From the NCBI GenBank assembly GCA_018063015.1, contig JAGORC010000005.1, positions 1 through 38,995 on the forward strand: a stretch of 38,995 nt of DNA, given 5' to 3'. Positions 1 through 8,047 of the stretch are shown one piece after another. Origin of the DNA: Minisyncoccota bacterium. Its GTDB lineage: Bacteria; Patescibacteriota; Minisyncoccia; Phycocordibacterales; UBA9973. Made by a program: the position numbers and the translations under genes. The notes under the pieces are model-generated. The model ran no database searches, was not told the origin of the DNA, and worked only from the letters and a program-made list of their open reading frames with translations. Position 1 is the stretch's first letter; every line of letters begins with the position of its first letter.

Positions 1-73
1 GAACTACCATTAATACCCGTCTATATACTATAGAAATCAAAAGAATAGTCAACGAGCTTAGGTATTGATATAA

Positions 74-79
74 TATAAT
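74..79 (+). promoter_or_regulatory. leaderless -10 box of dedA
   Basis: A TATAAT hexamer lies exactly 6 nt before the dedA ATG, so transcription should begin at or next to the start codon. A second overlapping TATAAT is at 69-74. No convincing -35 is visible. The spacing matches many other housekeeping genes in the window. Confidence 0.6.
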
Positions 80-85
80 TTCAAT

Positions 86-676
86 ATGCATGAACTTTTC
101 GATATAACTGGACTTATTTCTTCCTACGGATACATAGGAATTTTTATTATTGTATTTTTAGAATCAGGGATATTCTTTGCGCTTCCTGGGGATAGCTTAC
201 TATTCACCGCAGGAATGGTTGCATCAGCCCATGTTTTATCGATATACAAGCTTATCCCACTTATATTCATAAGTACGTTTACAGGGGCTCTGGTGGGCTA
301 TGAGATAGGATTACGACTAGATGCACTACAGAAGTATAGATTCTGGAGGAAGTTATTTAAGAAAGAGCACTTAGAGAAGACGAAGAAGTTTTTCGATAAA
401 TATGGCAGATTCACTATTCTGATTTCGCGTTTTGTCCCTATTGTTAGGACATTTGTGCCAATAGTTGCAGGACTTATAAAGATGAATTACAAAAATTTCC
501 TTAAGTACACATTTATAAGTTCTATTTTATGGTCAACGACGGTTACGCTAGTAGGATATTTCGTAGGAAGGATAATCCCAGAAGCTAAGGATTATTTATC
601 GATTCTTATTGTAATAGTTGTAGTGTTGTCACTTCTTCCTATAATTTGGAAGCTGATTAAAAAGGAGAAAGATTAA
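86..676 (+). CDS. dedA: DedA/SNARE-associated family membrane protein
   Basis: This is a polytopic inner-membrane protein of the DedA (VTT-domain) family. Some family members are known to translocate undecaprenyl phosphate or phospholipids between leaflets. Hydrophobic segments are visible near residues 15-30, 35-70, 115-130, 140-165 and 170-190. The family signatures are present: an ESG...LPGDSLL stretch near residues 26-40 and the RFVPIVRTFVPIVAG block near 110-125. At 196 aa it has the usual family length. It converges on miaA and the two genes overlap by 3 nt at a shared TTAA that supplies both stop codons; no terminator is visible between them. The membrane role is well supported, but the lipid substrate cannot be told from sequence. 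Confidence 0.9.
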   Translation: MHELFDITGLISSYGYIGIFIIVFLESGIFFALPGDSLLFTAGMVASAHVLSIYKLIPLIFISTFTGALVGYEIGLRLDALQKYRFWRKLFKKEHLEKTKKFFDKYGRFTILISRFVPIVRTFVPIVAGLIKMNYKNFLKYTFISSILWSTTVTLVGYFVGRIIPEAKDYLSILIVIVVVLSLLPIIWKLIKKEKD

Positions 677-1527
677 ATTTTTTGAGATATATACTTCTCT
701 ATATCTTTTTCTTGTGAAGGGGTGAACCATTTAATCTCATTATCTCTCTTAAACCAGGTAATTTGTCTTTTGGCATATTTTATATTTCCAGTTATTACGT
801 TTTCAAGTGTTGGTTTGTAATACTCAAATCCGAGCTCCTTTAATCTTTTCTCGCTTATTCCTGATCGTTTCAATTTAGAAACTTCTTTTAGAAGTCCATC
901 TTTAAACATCTTCTTTATTCTTTTTTCTATTTTCCCTTTTAATTCTTCTTGTGGAAGAGTTAATCCTACCTTGATAAATTCGTAATTATTTTTCTTTTCT
1001 TTTATTTTCGGCACTTTACCTAGATGCTTGGCAATTTCTATTGCACGTATTAGTCTTACCTTGTTTTTCTTATCAATATTTCTCGCTCTAGCTTTATCAA
1101 GTTTATTTAAAATTTTTATTAAATCTTCTGGGTTTTTCTTTTCTAGTTCTTTTCTTAGTTTATTGTTGGGTGGCACTTCAGGGAATACAACACCCTTTGT
1201 CACTGCGTCTATGTAGAATCCAGTTCCTCCGCATATTATTGGAGTTCGGCCTTTCTTTAGTATTTGCTCCAGAGCTTTATTCGCCAGTGTTTGATATTTA
1301 ATTACAGAGAATTTAGTCTTAGGATTCACTACATCAAGTAGGTGATGAGGGACACCTCTCATTTCTTTCTTGGTTATTTTCCCAGTTCCAATATCTAGTG
1401 TTTTATATACTTGTCTAGAATCGGCAGAAATTATTTCCCCGTTTAGTTTCTTAGCGAGCTTAACAGCTAGATTGCTCTTGCCTGTTGCTGTAGGACCTAG
1501 AATAACTATTACCTTAGGTTTTTTCAT
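673..1527 (-). CDS. miaA: tRNA dimethylallyltransferase MiaA
   Basis: MiaA transfers a dimethylallyl group from DMAPP to N6 of A37 in tRNAs reading UNN codons. The P-loop GPTATGKS is at residues 11-18, followed by the SADSRQVYK block, HHLLD, the GGTGFYI motif and the C-terminal AKRQITWFKRD signature typical of the family. At 284 aa it is slightly shorter than the ~310 aa of many bacteria, with the core intact. The ATG overlaps the murA stop by one base, so the two genes form an operon transcribed from the murA promoter. The tRNA-Leu(CAA) and tRNA-Gln(TTG) in this window are different cases: only the former is an expected substrate class (UNN codon). The assignment is firm. Confidence 0.96.
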   Translation of the reverse strand: MKKPKVIVILGPTATGKSNLAVKLAKKLNGEIISADSRQVYKTLDIGTGKITKKEMRGVPHHLLDVVNPKTKFSVIKYQTLANKALEQILKKGRTPIICGGTGFYIDAVTKGVVFPEVPPNNKLRKELEKKNPEDLIKILNKLDKARARNIDKKNKVRLIRAIEIAKHLGKVPKIKEKKNNYEFIKVGLTLPQEELKGKIEKRIKKMFKDGLLKEVSKLKRSGISEKRLKELGFEYYKPTLENVITGNIKYAKRQITWFKRDNEIKWFTPSQEKDIEKYISQKI

Positions 1528-3044
1528 TATTGATGACCTCCTTTTATAATTTTTATTTCAGCACCTATAGAGTTTAGTCTTTCTGCTATTTCTTCGTAAC
1601 CTCTATTTATCATGTATACGTTTCTTAGCACAGAAGTTCCTTCTGCCCCGAGCATAGCAATAAGTATTATCATTGCGGGACGTAGTGCAGGAGGAGACAC
1701 TACCTGAGCTGGTTTAAGTGTAGATACACCAGTCACATAAGCTCTATGCGGATCAGCTAGATTTATATTTGCTCCCAAACGATTAAGTTCTGTGAAGTAT
1801 ATTGCTCTGTTCTCATATACCCAGTCATGTATAAGAGTTTGACCCTTAGCTTGAGTGGCAATGGGTACGAAGAAGGGAAGATTGTCTATATTTATTCCTG
1901 GGTAAGGGTTTGAATGAATCTTGTCTTCGGGAGCAACAAGCTTAGAAGGGAATATCTCAATATCTACTAGTTTAGTTCTTCCGTTATAAGAATAATATTT
2001 TTTAGAAAGTTTAAAGCGTAGTCCCATTCTCTTTAGCTTCTCTAATTCCACTGAAAGGAAATCTATAGGGCAACGTTCTATTTTTAATTTAGAACGGGTT
2101 GTGACAGCTACAGATATAAACATCATTGATTCTATAGGGTCTTCACTATTCCAGTATTCTACATCTTGATTTATGCTTTTAACTCCATGTACGGTCATAG
2201 TGCCTGTACCTATTCCATCAATCTTCACCCCAAGTTTCTCCAAGAAGAAGCATACTTCCTGAACCATATAATTGGCACTTGCGAAGTCCACTATTGTTTT
2301 ACCTGGAATAAGAGATGCTGCAGTTAGAATATTTTCACAAGCTGTGTCGCCTGGTTCATACATTATTATATGAGCTGGTTTGAGTTTCTTGTTTTGGGTT
2401 AGCACATATCTACTGTTTGTTGTTTTGATTTTAACTCCTAGACTATCAAATGCGTAAGTATGTGCAGCAATTGTTCTTTTGCCTAAGTGGCATCCAGAAG
2501 CATGAGGCAAGTAGAATTCTCCTAGATAGTGTATTAGTGGACCCATGAGCATTATGATAGAACGAGTCTTCACAGCTGAGTCCCAGTTGATACCTTTGAT
2601 GTTGAATTTCTTTGGAGGTTTTATGGTTAGAGAATTCTTATCAATCCATTTAACATTTACTCCTATGCTTTCTAATATTTCAATCACTCTATAAACTTCT
2701 TCAATACGAGCAATTCCGTGTAGTGTAGTGGTGCCTTGGTTTATAAGGGAAGCACACAACAGCCCCACTGAGCCATTCTTAGAGAAATTAGTTCTTATGC
2801 TTCCTGATAGTTTCTTGCCCCCATGAACCTCGAAATCAATGGATCCATTTAATGAGAAAATGTCGTGATCTAATATTACGCTTACTTTATCTAATAATTC
2901 TGTGGTGAAATTCTGTTCACCTTTCTCCATACGAGCTACAGCACTCTGAGATGTCTTGAGTGCTTCTGCGAAATCCTTTTGAGTTATACCCTTACGCTCT
3001 CTTAGATTTTTAATAAAAAGCCCTATCTGCTTTTGTGCTTTCAT
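1527..3044 (-). CDS. murA: UDP-GlcNAc 1-carboxyvinyltransferase (MurA) with N-terminal Cro/C1-type HTH
   Basis: MurA catalyses the first committed step of peptidoglycan synthesis, moving enolpyruvate from PEP to UDP-GlcNAc. Residues 6-61 form a complete Cro/C1-type helix-turn-helix (ITQKDFAEALKTSQSAVARME), and the EPSP-synthase-like MurA fold follows from about residue 70 to 505. The catalytic Cys is at 185 (SGCHLGKR), the substrate-binding Lys-Asn pair at 89-90, an Arg at 190, and the C-terminal NRGYEEI block is present. Standard MurA is about 420 aa, so the extra length is the HTH. The first in-frame ATG is at 3062, but the ATG at 3044 is preferred: it gives a normal HTH start and has TATTAT exactly 6 nt upstream. 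Known enzyme, unusual fusion; the DNA-binding role is inference. Confidence 0.93.
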   Translation of the reverse strand: MKAQKQIGLFIKNLRERKGITQKDFAEALKTSQSAVARMEKGEQNFTTELLDKVSVILDHDIFSLNGSIDFEVHGGKKLSGSIRTNFSKNGSVGLLCASLINQGTTTLHGIARIEEVYRVIEILESIGVNVKWIDKNSLTIKPPKKFNIKGINWDSAVKTRSIIMLMGPLIHYLGEFYLPHASGCHLGKRTIAAHTYAFDSLGVKIKTTNSRYVLTQNKKLKPAHIIMYEPGDTACENILTAASLIPGKTIVDFASANYMVQEVCFFLEKLGVKIDGIGTGTMTVHGVKSINQDVEYWNSEDPIESMMFISVAVTTRSKLKIERCPIDFLSVELEKLKRMGLRFKLSKKYYSYNGRTKLVDIEIFPSKLVAPEDKIHSNPYPGINIDNLPFFVPIATQAKGQTLIHDWVYENRAIYFTELNRLGANINLADPHRAYVTGVSTLKPAQVVSPPALRPAMIILIAMLGAEGTSVLRNVYMINRGYEEIAERLNSIGAEIKIIKGGHQ

Positions 3045-3050
3045 AGGAAA

Positions 3051-3056
3051 ATAATA
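3051..3056 (-). promoter_or_regulatory. -10 box deciding the murA start
   Basis: On the minus strand a TATTAT hexamer precedes the ATG at 3044 by exactly 6 nt. It lies inside the codons that would belong to the longer start at 3062, which favours the shorter start. Confidence 0.5.
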
Positions 3057-3100
3057 TATCATAAATGATATATTATTTCAAGAGCGTGAACCATATTATG

Positions 3101-3182
3101 TGCCGCGGGAGAGAATCGAACTCTCACACCTTGCGATACACGATTTTGAGTCGTGCGCGTCTACCAATTCCGCCACCGCGGC
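3101..3182 (-). tRNA. tRNA-Leu (anticodon CAA)
   Basis: An 82-nt type II tRNA is readable on the minus strand. The acceptor stem GCCGCGG pairs with CCGCGGC, with A as discriminator. The anticodon stem CACGA/TCGTG closes a loop CTCAAAA, giving anticodon CAA, which reads UUG. A long variable arm and the GTTCGATTC T-loop support leucine identity. The CCA end is not encoded, so a tRNA nucleotidyltransferase must add it. Confidence 0.95.
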
Positions 3183-3199
3183 AAAAACAAACTTTCCAC

Positions 3200-3228
3200 A
3201 TGATATCCCAAATTTTATCTAAAATCAA
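3200..3228 (-). promoter_or_regulatory. promoter of tRNA-Leu
   Basis: On the minus strand there is a TTGATT -35 (3223-3228), a 17-nt spacer and a TATCAT -10 (3200-3205). The predicted start is about 10 nt upstream of the tRNA 5' end. It contrasts with the leaderless boxes lacking a -35 on nearby protein genes. Confidence 0.55.
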
Positions 3229-3255
3229 ACATTTTTTAAATAATTATTTTTATGT

Positions 3256-3261
3256 TAGAAT
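3256..3261 (+). promoter_or_regulatory. leaderless -10 box of parB
   Basis: TAGAAT lies exactly 6 nt before the parB ATG at 3268, so a leaderless transcript is predicted. Confidence 0.5.
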
Positions 3262-3267
3262 AGTCCA

Positions 3268-4257
3268 ATGTCTAATTTATATTCCAATTCAATTTTCTGG
3301 GTAGATACTGACAAGATTAAGCCTAACCCATACCAACCAAGACGAGAATTCGACGAAGCAAGACTCGATGATTTAGCTCTGTCTATCAAGCAATACGGAG
3401 TTCTACAACCTCTTACTGTTTCAAGATCCGAAATAGAAAAGGAAGAAGGTGGATTGGTAACAGAATATGAACTTATCGCTGGAGAAAGAAGATTAAGAGC
3501 TGCTAAACTCGCTGGCGTGTCTCAAGTTCCTGTAATAATCCGCACAGGAGATACCTCTATGATGAAGCTAGAGCTAGCCATAATAGAGAACCTTCAAAGA
3601 GAGGATTTGAATTCAGTTGATAGAGCTAGGGCATTCTTTAGGTTGGCTCATGAATTTAAATTTACCCATGCAGAAATAGCTAAGAAAATGGGTAAGAGTC
3701 GAGAATACGTATCAAACACACTACGAATACTTACTCTTCCTGAAGAAATATTAAATGCATTATCTGAAGGTAAAATATCTGAAGGTCACACAAGGCCAAT
3801 ACTAATGCTTGCTGATCATCCCGAAGAACAGATAACATTATTTAAGGAAATAATATATAAGAAAATAACAGTTAGAGAAGCAGAGAAACTAGCTAGAAAG
3901 ATTGCCTTCGATAGAGTTCGTAAGAAGGAATTTATGCCTGATCCTGAAATAACAGAAATAGAAGAAGAATTTCAAGAGAAACTAGGTACAAGAGTTCATA
4001 TAGATAGAAAAGATTTAGGAGGTCAGATAAAGATCGATTTCTTCTCTACTGACGACTTACGTGCAATTCTAGAACTCATAAAGAGATCAGAAGAAGAAAA
4101 GAAACCTACCGAATTGCTTGAGAATTTCATAGCGAAGAGTGAAACAGTACCATCTCCAGATGGTGAAGTAGCTAAAGAGCCACTAGATGACAGAAACGAA
4201 GAAGAAAAGAAAGAAGATGATTCTAAACTATACGATATTTCTAATTTTAGTATTTAA
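3268..4257 (+). CDS. parB: ParB/Spo0J-family chromosome partitioning protein
   Basis: ParB binds parS sites near the origin and, as a CTP-dependent clamp, works with ParA and SMC in chromosome segregation. The N-terminal nuclease-like/CTPase domain starts near residue 12 (KIKPNPYQPRREFD) and holds the GERRLRAAKLAG motif near residues 71-82. A ParB/KorB HTH follows around 130-160 (HAEIAKKMGKSREYVSNTLRIL), and the C-terminal ~45 residues are acidic and Glu/Lys-rich. The length of 329 aa is normal. No parA is in the window. The gene converges on the RSH gene with only a 2-nt gap and no visible terminator. A Noc-like paralogue cannot be fully excluded. Confidence 0.93.
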   Translation: MSNLYSNSIFWVDTDKIKPNPYQPRREFDEARLDDLALSIKQYGVLQPLTVSRSEIEKEEGGLVTEYELIAGERRLRAAKLAGVSQVPVIIRTGDTSMMKLELAIIENLQREDLNSVDRARAFFRLAHEFKFTHAEIAKKMGKSREYVSNTLRILTLPEEILNALSEGKISEGHTRPILMLADHPEEQITLFKEIIYKKITVREAEKLARKIAFDRVRKKEFMPDPEITEIEEEFQEKLGTRVHIDRKDLGGQIKIDFFSTDDLRAILELIKRSEEEKKPTELLENFIAKSETVPSPDGEVAKEPLDDRNEEEKKEDDSKLYDISNFSI

Positions 4258-4259
4258 CT

Positions 4260-5726
4260 CTAGCGACCAAATGATTTAAGTTTGGCTAGCAAGCTATTTT
4301 TCTCTAGATAAGATTTTATATGTTTCTTAGCTATTGCTGTCTTAACGAATTCAAGCCACTTACTTGATGGATGGGCATCAGACTTGTCTGTTATCTCTAC
4401 AATATCTCCATTCCTGAGAGGGGAGGTTATTTGAATCATTTTGCCATTCACCTTTGCTCCCGAAATATGATCTCCAATATCAGAATGTATAGAATAAGCG
4501 AAGTCTATAGGAGTAGAATTCTCTGGTAAATCAACTACATCACCCTTCGGCGTAAATATAAAGATTCGGTCATTAAAGAAATCCATCTTTAGATGTTCTA
4601 TGAATTTAGTTGGTTCGTCAGGTGCGTATTTGAAATCTTTTAGTTCTTCAATCCATTTGAATTTGGATTTGTCATAAGTTAGTTTATTTTCTCCAGTTTC
4701 TTTATAGGCGAAGTGGGCAGCGATACCATAAGCTGCTTCAACATGCATGTCCTGAGTTCGTATTTGGATTTCTGCAATACCTCCTGAGCCAGTAAGTATT
4801 GTAGTGTGAAGCGACCTGTATCCGTTTGGTTTAGGGAAAGCTATGAAATCCTTTATTCTTCCCGGCAGTGGTTTCCATATTGAATGAACTATACCTAAGA
4901 CACGATAGCAGTCTTCTACGTTTTCAAGCACTACCCGAAGAGCGACTATGTCATAGATTTTCTCTATATCCATTTCATATTTCTGGAGTTTCTTCCATAA
5001 GCTATATTTATGCTTCACTCTGTAGTCTATCTCATGAAATTTTATTTTATTTTTATTTAATTCTTCACTTAAGTCTTGCTTTATTTCTTCTAGATACTTT
5101 TCATAAGGCTCCTTGCGGTCATTTATTAATTTAGTTATTTCTGCATACTCTTTAGGATATGCGAAAGGGAAGGCCGCGTCTTCTAGCTCTCCTTTAAGTT
5201 TTCCCATACCGAGTCTGTTTGCTAATGGAGCGTAAACATCGATAGACTCCACTGCAATACGCTCTCGCTTGTCTTCTCTTACATGTTCAAGTGTTCTTAG
5301 GTTGTGAAGTCTGTCGGCAAATTTAATAATAACGACTCTTATATCATTAGCCATAGCCACGAAGAACTTTCTGAGACTTTCTACATGTCTCTCATGGCCT
5401 CGGTACTTAAGTGTTCCAAGTTTAGTCACACCTTTAACCAAGAATACAATTTCTTCGCCGAATTCTTTTGTTAAATTTTCTTCCGTAGCTTCTGTATCTT
5501 CTAAGGTATCATGTAGTAGTCCAGCTGAAATGGTTTGTGAATCCATACCGAGTTTAGCTAGAATCTTTGCTGTTTCAAAAACGTGAATGAAATATGGGTC
5601 GCCACTCATTCTCTTCTGTCCTTCATGAGCTTTAAGGGCAAAGTCATAAGCTTTAGTGATAAGCTCTTTCTCTTCCTTGTTTAATCCTCCCTCTACGAGG
5701 TCAAATATTTCGTTTACATTTGCCAT
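4260..5726 (-). CDS. relA: RelA/SpoT-type (p)ppGpp synthetase/hydrolase lacking the C-terminal regulatory region
   Basis: RSH enzymes make and degrade the alarmone (p)ppGpp. The HD hydrolase domain (about residues 25-170) keeps its metal-binding pattern: FIH near 46, LLHDTLED near 70 and FADRLHNLRT. The synthetase domain (about 215-350) has FPKPNGYRSLH and EIQIRT, so both activities look intact. A TGS domain follows at about 385-450. The protein ends at 488 aa, whereas full RSH proteins are about 700-750 aa; the helical, zinc-finger and ACT parts used for ribosome sensing are absent. TATAAT sits exactly 6 nt before the ATG. Which activity dominates cannot be told from sequence, so the symbol is used loosely. 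Confidence 0.93.
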   Translation of the reverse strand: MANVNEIFDLVEGGLNKEEKELITKAYDFALKAHEGQKRMSGDPYFIHVFETAKILAKLGMDSQTISAGLLHDTLEDTEATEENLTKEFGEEIVFLVKGVTKLGTLKYRGHERHVESLRKFFVAMANDIRVVIIKFADRLHNLRTLEHVREDKRERIAVESIDVYAPLANRLGMGKLKGELEDAAFPFAYPKEYAEITKLINDRKEPYEKYLEEIKQDLSEELNKNKIKFHEIDYRVKHKYSLWKKLQKYEMDIEKIYDIVALRVVLENVEDCYRVLGIVHSIWKPLPGRIKDFIAFPKPNGYRSLHTTILTGSGGIAEIQIRTQDMHVEAAYGIAAHFAYKETGENKLTYDKSKFKWIEELKDFKYAPDEPTKFIEHLKMDFFNDRIFIFTPKGDVVDLPENSTPIDFAYSIHSDIGDHISGAKVNGKMIQITSPLRNGDIVEITDKSDAHPSSKWLEFVKTAIAKKHIKSYLEKNSLLAKLKSFGR

Positions 5727-5732
5727 AAAAAG

Positions 5733-5738
5733 ATTATA
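5733..5738 (-). promoter_or_regulatory. leaderless -10 box of the RSH gene
   Basis: A consensus TATAAT on the minus strand stands exactly 6 nt before the ATG at 5726, with no evident -35. Confidence 0.6.
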
Positions 5739-5752
5739 GCATTTTTAAAATG

Positions 5753-7966
5753 TTATGAAATTTTGTTTAATTTATGAGGATTGTGGTTCGGACATGCTTT
5801 ATTAGAACATCTCTCTGGTATGGTCTTGGTTCCTTCCATCATAAGAGAACTGCACATATCACATATTCTGCCTGTAGGTTTGGCTTTGATTGCGTTTTTA
5901 CAGTCAGGGTAATTAGAACATGAATAGAATATTCCAAATCTTCCTCTTCTCTCCATCATCTTGCCTTTATTGCAAACAGGGCAGGTGACATCTGTCATTT
6001 TTCTTTTCAGTTCTTCTTCATCTTGCTTTACAAATTTACATTTTGGATATCTAGAACAAGAAATAAATGTTCCTCCTCCATCTCGTCTTTCTCTTACTAC
6101 TAATTTTCCTCCACCTGATTTTCCTTTCTTGTCTCCACATAAAGGACACATTTCTCCTGTTTCTGCAGGGCCCTTTAGCTCTGTGCCATCTAAAGTGAGG
6201 GCTCCATCACAATCTGGATATTTAGAACAAGAATAGAATTTACCACCACGAGATAGTTTAACTATCATAGAGCTTCCACATTTAGGGCATTTCATATTAG
6301 AAGGTGCGTCTCCTAGGTTGGTAGCTTTTTCTAATTTCTCTTTAGATTTAACTTCCTTCAGGAAGGGTACGTAGAATTCTTTTAAAGTTTTTGCATAATC
6401 TCTTTTACCTAGAGATATATCGTCGAGTTCGTCTTCCATCTCTGCTGTGAATGTATCAGAGATATATTCTGCAAAGTTTTTCTCAAGGAAATCAGATACA
6501 ACTTCTCCTACATCTGTAGGGAAGAGAGTCTTGCCTTCTTTCTTCACATAGCCACGGTCTTCTATTGTTCTCATTATAGAAGCATAAGTTGAAGGACGTC
6601 CTATACCTCGTGATTCTAGTTCTTTTACTAATCCTGCTTCTGTGTACCTACCTGGTGGTTCGGTAAATTTCTCTTCACTTTCAAGATTTAGAAGTTTAAG
6701 CTTTTCTCCTACTTTACATACAGGTAGTTCTACATCTTCTCCTCTTGCTCCTTCATCAACTCGAAGCCATCCTGGGAATAGAAGTCTAGATCCATTGGCA
6801 GAGAAAGATGGTAAATCCTCATGGCCATTCATGTGAGCTGAAACCTTAGTTTTGAGTAGTTTAGCATCTGACATTTGAGAAGACACAGCTCTTTCCCAGA
6901 TTAGCTTATATAATCTGCTTTGTTCTTCTGTGCCAACATGTTCAACCTCTATATGGGTTGGACGAATTGCTTCGTGGGCTTCTTGAGCATTCTTTGATTT
7001 AGTTTTGTAAATTCTTTTCTCTACGAAATTATCTCCAAACTTTTTCTTAATAAAAGCAAGAATTTGATTTTGAGCTTGGATACTTAGGGTGGTGCTGTCT
7101 GTTCTCATGTAGGTAATATGCCCAGCTTCATACAGCTTCTGCGCAATCTGCATAGTTCTAGAAGGAGAGTATCCCAGTCTAGAGCTTGCTGTTTGTTGAA
7201 GAGTCGAAGTGGTGAACGGTGCTCGCGGAGAGCGCTTCTGTTCTGATTCTTTTACATCTTTTATTATCCAATCTTCTTTTCTACCTTCTTCTAGGATTTT
7301 GTTTACAATTTTCTCATCTCTAGGTTCATCATCACAGGACAGAGTTATATTTTCTTTTCTTATTGTTTGGAATTCTCCTTTAATTCTCCAGAATTTCTCT
7401 GGAATGAAAGCACGTATCTCTCGTTCTTTCTCCATTATTATACGTAGAGCAGGAGATTGAACACGTCCTGCTGATAGTCCGTATCTAACTTTCTTCCATA
7501 TTATTCCAGACAAATCATAGCCTACTAATCTATCCAAGACTCTTCTTGCTTCCTGAGCACTCTTAAGTGACATGTCTATGTCTCTTGGTTCTTTAAGTGC
7601 TTCTTCTACTGCCTCTTTGGTTATTTCATGGAAAGTAACTCTTTTTATTTTTGCTTTGACTTTTTTATCATTGTCTAGAAGTTCTTTTATGTGCCAAGCT
7701 ATTGCTTCTCCTTCACGGTCAGGGTCTGTTGCAAGCATAACTACTTCTGCCTTCTCTGCTAGATGTTGAAGTTCTTGGACAACACGCTCTTTACCTTTTG
7801 ATATTTCATAAAAAGGTACGAAACCATTCTCGATATCTATAGCCTTCTTGTTGGATTTAGGTAAATCTCTTATGTGCCCCACAGAAGCACGCACAGTAAA
7901 AGCGCCATCAAGATATTTCTCGATTGTCTTCGCTTTTGACGGTGATTCCACTATAAGTAATTTCAT
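5753..7966 (-). CDS. topA: DNA topoisomerase I (type IA)
   Basis: TopA relaxes negative supercoils by transient single-strand cleavage. The TOPRIM domain spans residues 1-115, with Glu7 and the DPDREGEA motif (Asp81, Asp83, Glu85) for magnesium. The catalytic tyrosine is Tyr286 in ITYMRTDSTTLS. Four Cys4 zinc modules close the protein (from about residue 585), three of them of the CPxC...CSxYPxC type and a shorter fourth one, CxxC...CxxxxC. At 737 aa the length is normal. It stands alone downstream of a short gap from the ferric-reductase gene, which diverges from it. No clear 6-nt-spaced -10 box is seen here, unlike most neighbours. Confidence 0.97.
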   Translation of the reverse strand: MKLLIVESPSKAKTIEKYLDGAFTVRASVGHIRDLPKSNKKAIDIENGFVPFYEISKGKERVVQELQHLAEKAEVVMLATDPDREGEAIAWHIKELLDNDKKVKAKIKRVTFHEITKEAVEEALKEPRDIDMSLKSAQEARRVLDRLVGYDLSGIIWKKVRYGLSAGRVQSPALRIIMEKEREIRAFIPEKFWRIKGEFQTIRKENITLSCDDEPRDEKIVNKILEEGRKEDWIIKDVKESEQKRSPRAPFTTSTLQQTASSRLGYSPSRTMQIAQKLYEAGHITYMRTDSTTLSIQAQNQILAFIKKKFGDNFVEKRIYKTKSKNAQEAHEAIRPTHIEVEHVGTEEQSRLYKLIWERAVSSQMSDAKLLKTKVSAHMNGHEDLPSFSANGSRLLFPGWLRVDEGARGEDVELPVCKVGEKLKLLNLESEEKFTEPPGRYTEAGLVKELESRGIGRPSTYASIMRTIEDRGYVKKEGKTLFPTDVGEVVSDFLEKNFAEYISDTFTAEMEDELDDISLGKRDYAKTLKEFYVPFLKEVKSKEKLEKATNLGDAPSNMKCPKCGSSMIVKLSRGGKFYSCSKYPDCDGALTLDGTELKGPAETGEMCPLCGDKKGKSGGGKLVVRERRDGGGTFISCSRYPKCKFVKQDEEELKRKMTDVTCPVCNKGKMMERRGRFGIFYSCSNYPDCKNAIKAKPTGRICDMCSSLMMEGTKTIPERCSNKACPNHNPHKLNKIS

Positions 7967-8035
7967 TGTTCAATAAGTATTACATGAAAGCGAATTTTAA
8001 AGCAAATTTTGTAACCTTTTTGCTATATTTAGGTA

Positions 8036-8041
8036 TATAAT
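8036..8041 (+). promoter_or_regulatory. leaderless -10 box of the flavocytochrome operon
   Basis: TATAAT ends exactly 6 nt before the ATG at 8048. It should drive both the ferric-reductase gene and the cytochrome b5 gene directly behind it. Confidence 0.6.
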
Positions 8042-8047
8042 ATAGAA

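Noticed and set aside
3065-3304. A 79-aa plus-strand frame over the tRNA-Leu region
   Set aside because: It is antisense to a clear tRNA and runs into parB; no conserved protein features.
5961-7769. Several plus-strand frames within topA, and similar frames opposite other long genes
   Set aside because: They are shadows of strongly supported genes, rich in Ser/Pro/Leu and without recognisable domains or start signals.
7967-7982. Leaderless -10 box for topA
   Set aside because: The sequences at 6-7 nt spacing (ACTTAT, TACTTA) do not match the TANNNT pattern; topA is an exception to the rule.
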